Origin: Symplocastrum torsivum CPER-KK1
GTDB lineage: Bacteria; Cyanobacteriota; Cyanobacteriia; Cyanobacteriales; Coleofasciculaceae
Assembly: GCA_019358875.1 (NCBI GenBank)
Contig: JAHHIF010000008.1
Location: 124,001-188,000, forward strand
Direction: 5' to 3'
DNA length: 64,000 bases
A model generated the notes under the pieces. It was given only the letters and a program-made list of their open reading frames with translations, did not search any database and was not told the origin of the DNA. The translations under genes and the position numbers were made by a program. Below, in pieces: positions 17,561-27,762 of the stretch. The stretch's first letter is position 1. Each line of letters opens with the position of its first letter.

Positions 17561-18607
17561 CTACTGATTATTGACACCAACAGGCTGCTTCGCTCCAGTT
17601 TGTAGTAATCCTGTTAACAGCGAGGTAGGACGCTGAGGATGGGGCCAAGCAAAGGCATGGTGGAATGCCGCATCTTGGCAAGCTTGCAACTGTTCAAAAC
17701 CAATAATGTCGTAAGTGAGTAAGTTTTCATACTCAAATTGCAGACGGACATTGTGCAACCCGGCATTGTCTGTACAGATTGCAATATCTACACCAGCATC
17801 AAAACAGCGGTCAAATACTACTTTTAACTGACGGATATCATCGAGAGTGCCTGTTTTTAAGTACGTTGTGGGACAAACTTCTAAACATTGCCCCAGCTCT
17901 CGCACTTCTTTTAATAACTCTGGATGCTTTAAGGGAATCTGAATTCCATGACCAATTCGCATCAGGTAAGGGAGGAGTTCCGGGTAACAGCCATCAGTAG
18001 TTTCGTAGAGATGACCTGTTGTTTTTAGACCTAGCGATCGCGCATATTTGTACAATCCAACAAACTCATCTAAACGCTCTGCATAATGAGCGTCTCCTCC
18101 AGCCAAATCTACTGCACAAACATATTCTTTCGAGCCAGCCGCGAGGTCAACAATTGCCTTGTTTACCTCATACGGTAATCGCGAGTGCATACACAATATT
18201 TGGCTGGTTACAATCGGATACTCATTGACTTGGCTTGCTTTACCAACAATCTCCACAATCTGCGCCATCTGGTCAATCCGTTCTGATTGACTCAACTCTT
18301 CAGATGTTCGTAGGTATGGGGTGTAACGCAATTCCAAATACGCCATATTTTCAAAAATATGAGCGCCACGAATTAGCCGATAGATGAAATAGGGTAATGT
18401 TTCTATTGTTTGAACGCTTTCTACCAGCGTGTGCAATTCTAGATACTCATCCAGAGTATTGCGCGATCGCGTGTAAAATTCCTCAAATTCTGGATATTCT
18501 GGAAACCGCTGGGCTAACTCAGGGTTTTGGCGATGGAAGTACCGCCAGAGAATCCGAGGAACGACTGAACCTCCCAAATGGCGGTGTAAATCAGCGTATA
18601 AAGTCAC
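17561..18607 (-). CDS. Adenosine deaminase family amidohydrolase with altered active-site Asp pair
   Basis: A 348-residue member of the adenosine/AMP deaminase family, usual length. Recognisable motifs: DLHRHLGGS (two zinc His), TTGHLYETTDG (zinc His and catalytic Glu, with the HxxE spacing of HAGE), RIGHGIQI (catalytic His) and CPTTYLKTG (family CP). The last motif reads ICTDNAGLH, whereas adenosine deaminases have TDDP: the zinc Asp is kept but the second Asp, which contacts the purine, is Asn, and the Pro is gone. So the catalytic centre is probably intact but the substrate may not be adenosine. The GNAT gene lies 58 bp upstream on the same strand. Confidence 0.82.
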   Translation of the reverse strand: MTLYADLHRHLGGSVVPRILWRYFHRQNPELAQRFPEYPEFEEFYTRSRNTLDEYLELHTLVESVQTIETLPYFIYRLIRGAHIFENMAYLELRYTPYLRTSEELSQSERIDQMAQIVEIVGKASQVNEYPIVTSQILCMHSRLPYEVNKAIVDLAAGSKEYVCAVDLAGGDAHYAERLDEFVGLYKYARSLGLKTTGHLYETTDGCYPELLPYLMRIGHGIQIPLKHPELLKEVRELGQCLEVCPTTYLKTGTLDDIRQLKVVFDRCFDAGVDIAICTDNAGLHNVRLQFEYENLLTYDIIGFEQLQACQDAAFHHAFAWPHPQRPTSLLTGLLQTGAKQPVGVNNQ

Positions 18608-18664
18608 AATAAATTCTCCAAATAAGTTTAGGTTTGTTAAAGGTATGCTGTTGTCGGCAATTGA

Positions 18665-19498
18665 TTAGATAAGAATAGGGGAGACAAGTTGTTCTGTGGC
18701 TCCATAAGTGTCAATGTAATTGAGTCGTGCATCGACTAAGTAAAAGCCGATACGCTCATAAATGGCTTGTGCGATCGCATCACCGGCTGCTAGCCAAACT
18801 AGCTCACCTCCTGTCTTAAAATGGTCTTTGATTAACGTGCTGCACAGCGTTGCGGCTACACCCCGGTGCCGTTGCGCGGGTAAGGTGGCAACACCAACAA
18901 GTTCACTAATTCCCAACATCGGCAGGGTGAAACCTACGCCAGCAGGTATCCCGTTAATGTAAGCTAGCGCCCCTTGCATCATCCCTTTATGAATCTGCTC
19001 TTTCAACTCAGTGATTTCCTGGTTTGTCGGAGCTTGGGCGGTATTATTCAAGCTAAAGCATTGCTTGGGAATCGCCACACAAGCGGACAGAATATCAGGA
19101 TGAGCGTCAGGGGTAAGCAGTTGGACTTGTACAGCAGAGGCTTGATAAGGGTGAAAGTCAGTTGGTGTACACAGCATCATCGGATGACGTGCCTCTGTTC
19201 TGAGTCCAGCATCCTCCAAAGCGGTTGGGAGTGTAGACCACAGGGATTCGGTAAACTCAAAGCGGAGAATGCGATCGCGTTCCCTAAAAATATGACGCAG
19301 TTCGACAAGTGCTTGCGCCACCTCAGCACTAGTTCCCAAAGGCGCAATTGGCACTGCGTAATTTAGCCACGTCAAATCTGTTGTTGGGTTAATCATTGCT
19401 TGAAATGACCCAACGATTATGACTTCCCGTTGTTTTGCCGTCACCTGAGTATTCGCCGCTTCAATACGACTTAACAGAGTTTTTAGTGATTCCTCCAC
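18665..19498 (-). CDS. GNAT-family N-acetyltransferase
   Basis: A 277-residue protein. The C-terminal half has the acetyl-CoA-binding motif A: ELVGVATLPAQRHRGVAATL, in which the R-x2-G-x-A pattern binds the pyrophosphate. Typical late residues are ERIGFYLVDARLNY. The N-terminal half (about 1-130) is a second, diverged GNAT-like region, so this may be a tandem GNAT with only one active half. The start is the GTG at 19498 with GGTGGAGG just upstream. The acceptor substrate is unknown. It is probably co-transcribed with the deaminase-like gene downstream. Confidence 0.8.
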   Translation of the reverse strand: MEESLKTLLSRIEAANTQVTAKQREVIIVGSFQAMINPTTDLTWLNYAVPIAPLGTSAEVAQALVELRHIFRERDRILRFEFTESLWSTLPTALEDAGLRTEARHPMMLCTPTDFHPYQASAVQVQLLTPDAHPDILSACVAIPKQCFSLNNTAQAPTNQEITELKEQIHKGMMQGALAYINGIPAGVGFTLPMLGISELVGVATLPAQRHRGVAATLCSTLIKDHFKTGGELVWLAAGDAIAQAIYERIGFYLVDARLNYIDTYGATEQLVSPILI

Positions 19499-19655
19499 AC
19501 CTCCACCTTTTATCTTCCAAATAACTACTCAGCCATTAGCGACAGATATAAGCCTCCAAACTAATTGTTTAGAAATGCTTTCCGGCTGAACGCTGGTTGA
19601 CATTGGTTAAACCTAATGCTAATAATTATAGTTTGTGAAAACTTAAACACTATAA

Positions 19656-21005
<1,350 letters not shown>

Positions 21006-21088
21006 GATTGAGATTTTAGATTTGAGATGTTGGATTTGAGTCCAACCAATCATCTTGGGTATCAGCAATCTAAAATCAAAGATCGGGA

Positions 21089-21120
21089 GATAGCCCTCTT
21101 CGCGCCCGCTAAGGGCTATC
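21089..21120 (+). promoter_or_regulatory. Perfect 9-bp inverted repeat in the rplY leader
   Basis: GATAGCCCT (21089-21097) and AGGGCTATC (21112-21120) form a perfect stem with a 14-nt loop, 33 bases before the rplY ATG. There is no T-run, so simple termination is unlikely. It may be an RNA structure in the leader or a dispersed palindrome. Confidence 0.45.
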
Positions 21121-21153
21121 GCTAAAACTTGAAAACCTATACAAGCTACTGAA

Positions 21154-21777
21154 ATGGAAGTTACAGTTGAATGTCAAAAGCGACCAGAAGGCAGCAAACC
21201 CAAAGCGCTGCGTCGGTCTGGTCTAATCCCTACTGTCCTCTACGGTCATAAAGGTACAGAATCTATTGCCCTGACCATAGGCGCTAAAGACGCAGAAACT
21301 TTACTTAAAAAAGCCACTATCAATAACACCCTGGTTCAGGTCAAAATTCCTGACCTTCCCTGGAGTGGTAAAGCCCTAATCCGGGAAGTGCAGACTCATC
21401 CCTGGAAGAGAAGTTCAATCTACCACCTCAGCTTTTTCTCCGTAGCCGCTCAAGAAAGCCTTGAGGTAGCGGTGCCATTGCACTTTGTCGGAGAAGCGGC
21501 AGGTGTTAAAGAAGGAGGAGTCCTCGACCCCGTATTTACGGAACTTCAGGTACAATGTGCGCCTGAGAACATCCCAGAGTCAATTGAGATTGATGTTTCT
21601 AATCTACAGGCTGGGGATAGTTTGCGTGTCCAAGACCTTGTTTTGCCACAGGGAGTCACGGCACTGAGTGAACCGGAGAATACAGTTGTTGCAATTACTG
21701 CACCGCTCTCAGTTACCCAGTCAGAGGACGACGAGGTAGAAGCTACGGCAGCCGGAGAAGCTACAGAATCTACCTAA
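21154..21777 (+). CDS. rplY: 50S ribosomal protein L25 (CTC-type, long form)
   Basis: A 207-residue protein binding 5S rRNA in the large subunit. The N-terminal L25 domain (about 1-92) shows RPEGSKPKALRRSGLIPTVL and LIREVQTHPWKRSSIYHLSF. The C-terminal TL5/CTC beta domain (about 95-185) shows VPLHFVGEAAGVKEGGVLD. The tail is acidic. This is the long form found in most cyanobacteria, rather than the 94-residue E. coli form. A strong terminator follows at 21803. Confidence 0.95.
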   Translation: MEVTVECQKRPEGSKPKALRRSGLIPTVLYGHKGTESIALTIGAKDAETLLKKATINNTLVQVKIPDLPWSGKALIREVQTHPWKRSSIYHLSFFSVAAQESLEVAVPLHFVGEAAGVKEGGVLDPVFTELQVQCAPENIPESIEIDVSNLQAGDSLRVQDLVLPQGVTALSEPENTVVAITAPLSVTQSEDDEVEATAAGEATEST

Positions 21778-21802
21778 GGTTTGCTCTCATGAGATAGTTA
21801 GA

Positions 21803-21830
21803 CCAGGGGCAATTGTCCCTGGCTTTTTTA
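21803..21830 (+). terminator. Rho-independent terminator of rplY
   Basis: CCAGGG (21803-21808) and CCCTGG (21817-21822) form the stem, followed by CTTTTTTA. It lies 25 bp after the rplY stop. Confidence 0.85.
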
Positions 21831-21896
21831 TAGGTATCTTTTGACACAAGTTAGTAACACAAGTTAGTAAGTCTAATTACGGACATTTGCACTGAG

Positions 21897-23468
21897 ATGA
21901 CTCAAACCGCTCTTCCTGCCTTGATTCAGCGAATGATGCAACCGGGATTTTATCCCCACCCTGTTAAAGAACCAATTGAGCTGAAGCAGACTCACGTTTC
22001 CTATGTATTTCTTACAGGTGATTATGCTTACAAAGTTAAAAAACCAGTAAACTTTGGCTTTTTGGATTTCTCCACCTTGGAGGCTCGCAAGCACTTCTGC
22101 TTAGAAGAAATCCGGATGAATCAACCAATTGCACCGGAGATTTACCTAGACGTGTTGCCAGTAACGGAAAATGGCGATCGCTTCGAGCTAAATGGGGCAG
22201 GTCAGCCAGTAGAATATGTGCTAAAAATGCGGGAGTTTCCCCAAGATGACTTGTTTATTTGCCTATTTGAGCAAGGCAAGCTCACGGAAGCTCATATGGA
22301 GGAGTTAGGGCGAATTGTTGCTCAATTCCATGCCAAAGCGGAAACAAGCGACTATATCCGCTCGTTCGGTGAAGTCTCCCAAGTCCGTCAGGCAATTGAT
22401 GAGAATTACGAGCAAACACAAAAATACGTGGGTGGCCCTCAGACTAGCCAGCAGTTTGAAGAAACTCAGCGGGCTACTGATGCTTTCTTTGCCACTAGGT
22501 CAGCGCTTTTTGAAAGCCGCATCCAAGATAATCAGATTCGAGAATGTCATGGGGATTTACACCTGAGAAATATTTGCCTATGGCAAGGCGAAATTCGGCT
22601 ATTTGACCGTATTGAATTTAATGAACCATTCCGCTTTGTCGATGTTATGTACGACATCGGGTTTGCGGTGATGGATTTGGAGGCACGGGGGCGTAAAGAC
22701 TTAGGGAACGCCTTTTTGAATACATACGTCGAGCAAACTGGCGATTGGGAAGGGCTAAGGGTGCTGCCCTTGTATTTAAGTCGGCAAGCGTATGTGCGAG
22801 CCAAGGTGACTTCTTTTTTGTTGGATGACCCTGGTGTGCCAGATGATGTCAAGCAAGAAGCAATGTTAACAGCCGCACAGTATTACCAGTTGGCTTGGGA
22901 GTATATGCACTTACCAAGCGTTGATGCTGTCTCTTCTCAACAAGGACGCTTAATTTTGATGTCTGGTTTGTCGGGTTCTGGTAAAACGACAGTAGCGCGA
23001 TATCTAGCACGACACTTAGGAGCAATTCACATCCGCTCTGATGCAGTACGCAAACACCTTGCTGGGATTCCTTTGGAACAGACAGGAGGCGCGGAACTCT
23101 ATACAGCAGCGATGAATGAAAAAACATATGATCGCTTGTTAGAGTTGGGCATTAAGCTCGCAAACGATGGATTTTCCGTGATTTTGGATGCGAAGTATGA
23201 CCGACAGGTGTTCAGAGAAAAAGCGATCGCTGGAGGTCAACACCACCAACTACCAATACAGATTCTTCACTGTATTGCTCCAGAATCCGTCTTACGCGAT
23301 CGGCTAACAGCACGAACGGATGATGTTTCTGATGCGACAGCTGAGCTACTGACTCAGCAACAAGCCACAGCCGAATTCTTCACGGATACAGAACAACCTC
23401 TCGTCACCACATTAGACACGACACAAGACTGGACATCACAGTTAACAGGATGGGCAAGTGTTTCTTAG
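21897..23468 (+). CDS. Two-domain kinase: aminoglycoside-phosphotransferase-like domain fused to a P-loop kinase
   Basis: A 523-residue fusion. Residues about 1-330 are an aminoglycoside-phosphotransferase-like (protein-kinase-fold) domain, with DYAYKVKKPVNFGFLDF carrying the ATP lysine, ECHGDLHLRNIC as the catalytic loop and LFDRIEFNEPFRFVDVMYD holding the metal-binding Asp region. Residues about 345-520 are an AAA_33-type kinase with Walker A GLSGSGKTT and the lid-associated HIRSDAVRKHLAG. The architecture occurs in many bacteria, but its substrate has not been settled as far as I know; a small molecule kinase is likely. It stands alone, 120 bp after rplY. Confidence 0.85.
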   Translation: MTQTALPALIQRMMQPGFYPHPVKEPIELKQTHVSYVFLTGDYAYKVKKPVNFGFLDFSTLEARKHFCLEEIRMNQPIAPEIYLDVLPVTENGDRFELNGAGQPVEYVLKMREFPQDDLFICLFEQGKLTEAHMEELGRIVAQFHAKAETSDYIRSFGEVSQVRQAIDENYEQTQKYVGGPQTSQQFEETQRATDAFFATRSALFESRIQDNQIRECHGDLHLRNICLWQGEIRLFDRIEFNEPFRFVDVMYDIGFAVMDLEARGRKDLGNAFLNTYVEQTGDWEGLRVLPLYLSRQAYVRAKVTSFLLDDPGVPDDVKQEAMLTAAQYYQLAWEYMHLPSVDAVSSQQGRLILMSGLSGSGKTTVARYLARHLGAIHIRSDAVRKHLAGIPLEQTGGAELYTAAMNEKTYDRLLELGIKLANDGFSVILDAKYDRQVFREKAIAGGQHHQLPIQILHCIAPESVLRDRLTARTDDVSDATAELLTQQQATAEFFTDTEQPLVTTLDTTQDWTSQLTGWASVS

Positions 23469-23579
23469 CCTCCTTGTACCAGTTCACGAAATGCTTGATA
23501 CAAATAGTTGATAAAGGAAAAGGAGAAGAGGGAAAGGCGAATTTTTCTTTAACCTTATAAGGCTACGATACACAAACCG

Positions 23580-24203
23580 ATGCCTCCTCATCAGGCTAAT
23601 GCTCATAAATTAGATGCCTCCCAGGTTGATGAAATTGCACAACTGCTGGTTCTTGCATTTGAGAATGGCTCTGGTCTTAGCCAGATTTGCAAGGCAGAAG
23701 GTGAAGAACTTCAGCGCCGACTGCACTTCTTGTTTCGGGCTGGACTCGCACTGCAAGCCGCTGCGAACCAACGGGTGTTGAGTGTCACGCAGGATGATCT
23801 CGTAACAGGTGTTGCTGTCATGCAGGAACCAGAGAGTTGCTTTCCTCTTTGGCTACAGATTCATTGGTTACTACAAGTAAGCTTTGGTATAAGCCCAGTT
23901 GTAGCTTGGCACCTATGGCAAAGCTTGAGGATTTTAGAACGGCACCATCCTCCAGAGCCTCATTACTACCTGATGCTCTTGGGCGTACACCCAAATTTTC
24001 AAAAGAAAGGATACGCTCGCGCTCTGCTTGAGGCACTTCATGCACGTTCAGAAGCACATCCTACTTCAATTGGTGTGTATCTCGAAACAGCGAAAGAGCA
24101 AAATGTAGCGTTTTACAAATACTTTGAATATCAGCAAATAACGAAAGTTAATATCAATGGGGTGGAAAACTTTATTATGTTCCGTCCAAATTTTAGAGAA
24201 TAA
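23580..24203 (+). CDS. GNAT-family N-acetyltransferase
   Basis: A 207-residue acetyltransferase. Acetyl-CoA motif A reads LLGVHPNFQKKGYARALLEA (Q-x2-G-x-A/G), followed by VYLETAKEQNVAFYKYFEYQ, the usual motif B with the Tyr that can act as general acid. The N-terminal half is helical and covers the acceptor site. The layout resembles GNATs seen near detoxification genes, but the substrate is unknown. It lies between the kinase fusion and ferredoxin genes with its own intergenic spaces on both sides. Confidence 0.82.
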   Translation: MPPHQANAHKLDASQVDEIAQLLVLAFENGSGLSQICKAEGEELQRRLHFLFRAGLALQAAANQRVLSVTQDDLVTGVAVMQEPESCFPLWLQIHWLLQVSFGISPVVAWHLWQSLRILERHHPPEPHYYLMLLGVHPNFQKKGYARALLEALHARSEAHPTSIGVYLETAKEQNVAFYKYFEYQQITKVNINGVENFIMFRPNFRE

Positions 24204-24451
24204 AAATAAAAGTCTAAAGCTGATTTGAGCTATTCCTACGCTCTAGAAGTTTGAGAGAAAGAACAACAGAAAAAATACCCTATTACTTCTACCTGAGGGA
24301 GGAGCGATAACCTGAGCTGACGTGTGCGATCGCTACCAATATCAAGATGCATCAGTGGCACCAATAGATTTTGTCTATTTATTAATGATTGACTAAGTAT
24401 ATTTACTTAGATTAAGCTATAACAGAATGTTAAGGAATTTAAGAAACGCTA

Positions 24452-24751
24452 ATGGCAACTTACAAGGTAAGGTTGGTCAACGAAGCCGAAGGGCTGGACA
24501 CCACAATTGAAGTTCCCGATGACGAGTATATTCTCGACGCGGCGGAGGAACAAGGCTTTGACTTACCCTATTCCTGTCGGGCAGGTGCTTGCTCAAGCTG
24601 CACTGGTAAAATTACTGCGGGTGAGATTGACCAGTCTGATCAGAGCTTCTTGGATGATGACCAAATCAATGATGGGTTTGTGCTGACCTGTGTTGCTTAT
24701 CCTAAATCTGATTGCACAATTCAAACTAACCAAGAGGATGCACTAGGTTGA
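24452..24751 (+). CDS. petF: Plant-type [2Fe-2S] ferredoxin
   Basis: A 99-residue ferredoxin that takes electrons from photosystem I and passes them to FNR and other reductases. The cluster cysteines are C42, C47 and C50 in [10 protein letters not shown], plus C80 in VLTCVAY, the exact spacing of photosynthetic ferredoxins. Strong acidity (EVPDDEY, FLDDDQ) fits the docking surface. The length is that of the main PetF. About 250 bp of intergenic DNA precedes it and a hairpin terminator follows, so it is monocistronic. Confidence 0.96.
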   Translation: MATYKVRLVNEAEGLDTTIEVPDDEYILDAAEEQGFDLPYSCRAGACSSCTGKITAGEIDQSDQSFLDDDQINDGFVLTCVAYPKSDCTIQTNQEDALG

Positions 24752-24819
24752 TGATGTCGATGCATCTGTAGTGATCGCACACTCAATCAATATCCTCTGC
24801 ATACTCTTTTAGATACAAG

Positions 24820-24847
24820 AAGCACCTATTTGTGGGTGCTTTCTGTA
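24820..24847 (+). terminator. Terminator of the ferredoxin gene
   Basis: AAGCACC (24820-24826) and GGTGCTT (24835-24841) form a 7-bp stem with an 8-nt loop, followed by TCTGTATT. It is the expected end of the petF transcript. Confidence 0.7.
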
Positions 24848-24878
24848 TTGGCTGCTAAGCTTGTCTCAATTCGTATGA

Positions 24879-25787
24879 TCAAAGTCTTTTTACTTTATCC
24901 ACAAGCGAATCCCAGAAACTTTTAGGAGTTTGTTGAAACGAATCATCATTTGGTAAGGGTTCATTCAAATAGCGGTAATATTTCCAGATATCCCAATAAG
25001 GACAACCGGGTTCAATGCGAATGCCTGCCCAATGTAGATATTGCAAAGGTTGATTAACGTTTGGGTCAATGAGTTGATTCCCTTGAATTCGGAAATGTTT
25101 GCTGCCTGCCCAACTTCCTGGCGCCCCACCAGGTCTACGAACAATGTTAAATCGGCGTGGTATGTGCTTTAAAACCATGTAATTAATAATTGGCTGGTCT
25201 GAAGTTTTTTGAGAGAAGTCAAAGTATTCAGGATAAGCCGCACACTCGGTAAAGGTATCGTATAGAGTTTTCTCAGAGATTAGATTTTTCTTGGAACCCC
25301 AAAATCCTCCATTAAAAATATCTTGAATTTCATAGCTACTAAAAACATCGTCTTCAATGACTGGAGATGTGAAAACATTCTTTATTCCACCTGCGTGTTG
25401 ATAATCGCAGCAGATGAAATCATAGTCATTTAGATAGTTCAGGCTATTGCTTAGCTTCTCAAAAACAACGATATCAGTATCGATATAAATGAATTTATCA
25501 AAAACGCCAAACCAGCAAGCTTGTTTCCTAAACTGATTAGGCCTAGCGAAAAAGTTCTCCCCAAAAATTTGGTGTAGCTGATTAGAGAGGCGGTCTATAA
25601 ATTGTAAATCTGGATAAAGCTGTACCCCATAGCGCTCTTGTAAGATTTTTGCGATCGCTTGATACTTGTCATCATAAGGAATCAGCACTACAGGAATATC
25701 AGAATCATGTAACCGAATGCTATTGAGTAATGCGATCGCTTGTTCGATCACCCGGTCATTAGCAGTAATATAGATACCACGGCTCAT
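24879..25787 (-). CDS. Putative GT8-like glycosyltransferase (third gene of operon)
   Basis: A 302-residue product. GIYITANDRVIEQAIALLNS at the N-terminus is the nucleotide-sugar-binding start of GT-A enzymes, and FDKFIYIDTDIVVF carries the DxD motif that binds the metal and nucleotide sugar. Near the C-terminus LQYLHWAGIRIEP resembles the closing His-x-x-G region of GT8-type enzymes. It is a paralogue of the upstream gene, with the same layout. It lies 10 bp behind it, in one operon. Such proteins recur in cyanobacterial surface-polysaccharide loci. Donor and acceptor sugars are unknown. Confidence 0.75.
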   Translation of the reverse strand: MSRGIYITANDRVIEQAIALLNSIRLHDSDIPVVLIPYDDKYQAIAKILQERYGVQLYPDLQFIDRLSNQLHQIFGENFFARPNQFRKQACWFGVFDKFIYIDTDIVVFEKLSNSLNYLNDYDFICCDYQHAGGIKNVFTSPVIEDDVFSSYEIQDIFNGGFWGSKKNLISEKTLYDTFTECAAYPEYFDFSQKTSDQPIINYMVLKHIPRRFNIVRRPGGAPGSWAGSKHFRIQGNQLIDPNVNQPLQYLHWAGIRIEPGCPYWDIWKYYRYLNEPLPNDDSFQQTPKSFWDSLVDKVKRL

Positions 25788-25797
25788 CCAAAAATCC

Positions 25798-26793
25798 TCA
25801 ACGGGTGAATCCTAGTTTTCCTAATGCTTTTGTAAGCAGAGTAGGAGTTTGCTTGTACGATACAGGTTTAGTTGTAAACTTAGGGCGCTTCTCTGGTTCA
25901 TGCAGATAGCGATAATATAAAAAAAGGTCACGGTAAGGAAAATCAATATTTTCTCCAGCACAAACTCTATTGAATAACTGGGATTTTATTCCGATGTAAT
26001 GAAGGTACGTTAGTTGCTTTCCTTTGTCGTATAGAGTACGATTTTGTTCTTGAAAGTGGAGTGATGTAACACAGCAGCCAGTTTTTTCATCCGCTGGTAA
26101 ATGCAAGGCAAAGTTATAAATAGAGAGGTTAGCTCTCATCATCATGTAATTGAGGAGAGTTTGGTCAGGTGCCATTGGATAAAGAACCTCGGCTTCTCCT
26201 TCTTTAAGCTTTGAGATTAGCCAATTCTTTCTTTCTTCATCAAATAACCCTTTCTTAGAAGCATAGAAGCCTGAGCAAAAAATTTCTGCTTGCAGACGTT
26301 CAATCGGAAATAATTCTGTAAGCTTAGCTGAGGAACAATTATAGACATGAGTGGGGTCAGTATACTGAAAGTCATAGACTACACAGTCGCCTTCCTCCAA
26401 CTGCATAAATAGAGGTGCAACTTGCCCTAGAAGTAAGGTATCAGCATCCATGTAGAGAAAGAGATCAAAGATACCATCAAAGGCACAGTAGCGTCGGTGA
26501 GTGCCGAAACGGTAATACGGTGCATTGCTTATCTGACTCCAACGTTGGCGGGCAGTCGGGTGAGTATCCCAGACACGTTGAGCAAATTCATCCCAGCGCT
26601 GTATCGAATCGTCATCGTTGTAAAGATGCACGTTGGGACGATGGGAAATTTCAGCAGCAATTTGTGTTGTGTTGTCATCGTAGGGATAGACACAGACAGG
26701 GATTTCTGTCCCTAAAATTGCCTCAATACTATTGAGCAAAGCAACGAGTTGATTGTAAACTTTGTCATTGGCTAAGGTACAAATTCCGTCCAT
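25798..26793 (-). CDS. Putative GT8-like glycosyltransferase (second gene of operon)
   Basis: A 331-residue paralogue of its downstream neighbour. GICTLANDKVYNQLVALLNS is the GT-A start and FDLFLYMDADTLLL the DxD motif (Asp-Ala-Asp). TYLHYIGIKSQLF matches the closing motif of the neighbour. It starts 3 bp after the stop of the fucosyltransferase-like gene, so the two are co-transcribed and probably coupled. Activity is inferred from fold motifs; there is no membrane segment, so it should act on the cytosolic face. Confidence 0.75.
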   Translation of the reverse strand: MDGICTLANDKVYNQLVALLNSIEAILGTEIPVCVYPYDDNTTQIAAEISHRPNVHLYNDDDSIQRWDEFAQRVWDTHPTARQRWSQISNAPYYRFGTHRRYCAFDGIFDLFLYMDADTLLLGQVAPLFMQLEEGDCVVYDFQYTDPTHVYNCSSAKLTELFPIERLQAEIFCSGFYASKKGLFDEERKNWLISKLKEGEAEVLYPMAPDQTLLNYMMMRANLSIYNFALHLPADEKTGCCVTSLHFQEQNRTLYDKGKQLTYLHYIGIKSQLFNRVCAGENIDFPYRDLFLYYRYLHEPEKRPKFTTKPVSYKQTPTLLTKALGKLGFTR

Positions 26794-26796
26794 ATT

Positions 26797-27762
26797 TTAA
26801 GAGAATTTATCAACAAAATCAGATAGCCAATTGAGGAGGTTAAGTTTGTGGAGGATAATTTCCCTAGCTTCTGCGATCGCAGATTTGGCTTCGTGCCAAG
26901 CATCCGGTGTAGCTGTTACCTCCTTTATATAAGATATGCCCTTTTCATCCAAGCTTGGCAAGCACAGAAAGCTACCGGGAGGTAGTAACTGATCAGCGGC
27001 ACTGCCACCATAATAAATTGGCAAACACCAAGCAAGTAGTGAATCCCATAGCTTCTCGCTCACATACCAACTATTCTCAGCATAGTTTTCGATCGCTAAA
27101 TTGTAATAATAAGGTGCCATCGCATACCATTTATTACTCAGTTCTCCAGATGTAGTTGCCCAATTTGGCAATTTTCGACCATACAAATCAAATGGGATTT
27201 CACTCAATTGCAGTTGTTTTAAAAAATCTAACCGTTGACGATGATTAGCCGTGCGGTTAACCCCTGATGTAATCCAACTTAAAGCCTTCTCTTTCTGAGG
27301 AGGATTCATTTCACTCAATTCTCGAAATGAGTTAGCATGATACCAAATTGCAGGCATATAATTTGGCGTAGGAGCAAAGTCATCCGGACCAGAAATATAG
27401 CTACAATACTTTTTGGCTTCCTCGTAGTTGGCTTTGTTCTTGCCAACAATCTCTTCTAAAGGTGGTTCTCTTAACAGATAAATAGTTCGTTCTTGAGGTA
27501 CCCCTCGTAACTTAGAGTGAACGTCTACTAGCCGAACCTGATCGGGTTTTGGCTTTTGTAAACGAGTCAACCATGATTTCTTCCTAGGCAGCTTTTCATA
27601 AAAATTAAACTGATACATCAGTAAAAAATCAGGCTTAGGAGCGTTTGCCAGCATTTGTATATTGCCCCAAACTCCAAAAGGATGTGGCGTTTGTTGCCAT
27701 AGCCAATCGCTTTGTGTCAAGCCTGAGTATCCAGTAATCATCCCAACAGTTTTTCTACTCAT
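26797..27762 (-). CDS. GT10-like (alpha-1,3-fucosyltransferase fold) glycosyltransferase (first gene of operon)
   Basis: A 321-residue product. The C-terminal half has NLAIENYAENSWYVSEKLWD followed by SLLAWCLPIYYGG, which matches the GT10 donor-binding motif (ENS-x-YVTEKL-x-D-PVYYG). The N-terminal half is the acceptor-binding domain and is diverged, as usual. Family members transfer fucose from GDP-fucose to glycans. It leads a three-gene operon with two GT8-like enzymes, so the products probably build one oligosaccharide or decorate one surface glycan. No export or polymerase gene is next to them in this window. Confidence 0.75.
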   Translation of the reverse strand: MSRKTVGMITGYSGLTQSDWLWQQTPHPFGVWGNIQMLANAPKPDFLLMYQFNFYEKLPRKKSWLTRLQKPKPDQVRLVDVHSKLRGVPQERTIYLLREPPLEEIVGKNKANYEEAKKYCSYISGPDDFAPTPNYMPAIWYHANSFRELSEMNPPQKEKALSWITSGVNRTANHRQRLDFLKQLQLSEIPFDLYGRKLPNWATTSGELSNKWYAMAPYYYNLAIENYAENSWYVSEKLWDSLLAWCLPIYYGGSAADQLLPPGSFLCLPSLDEKGISYIKEVTATPDAWHEAKSAIAEAREIILHKLNLLNWLSDFVDKFS

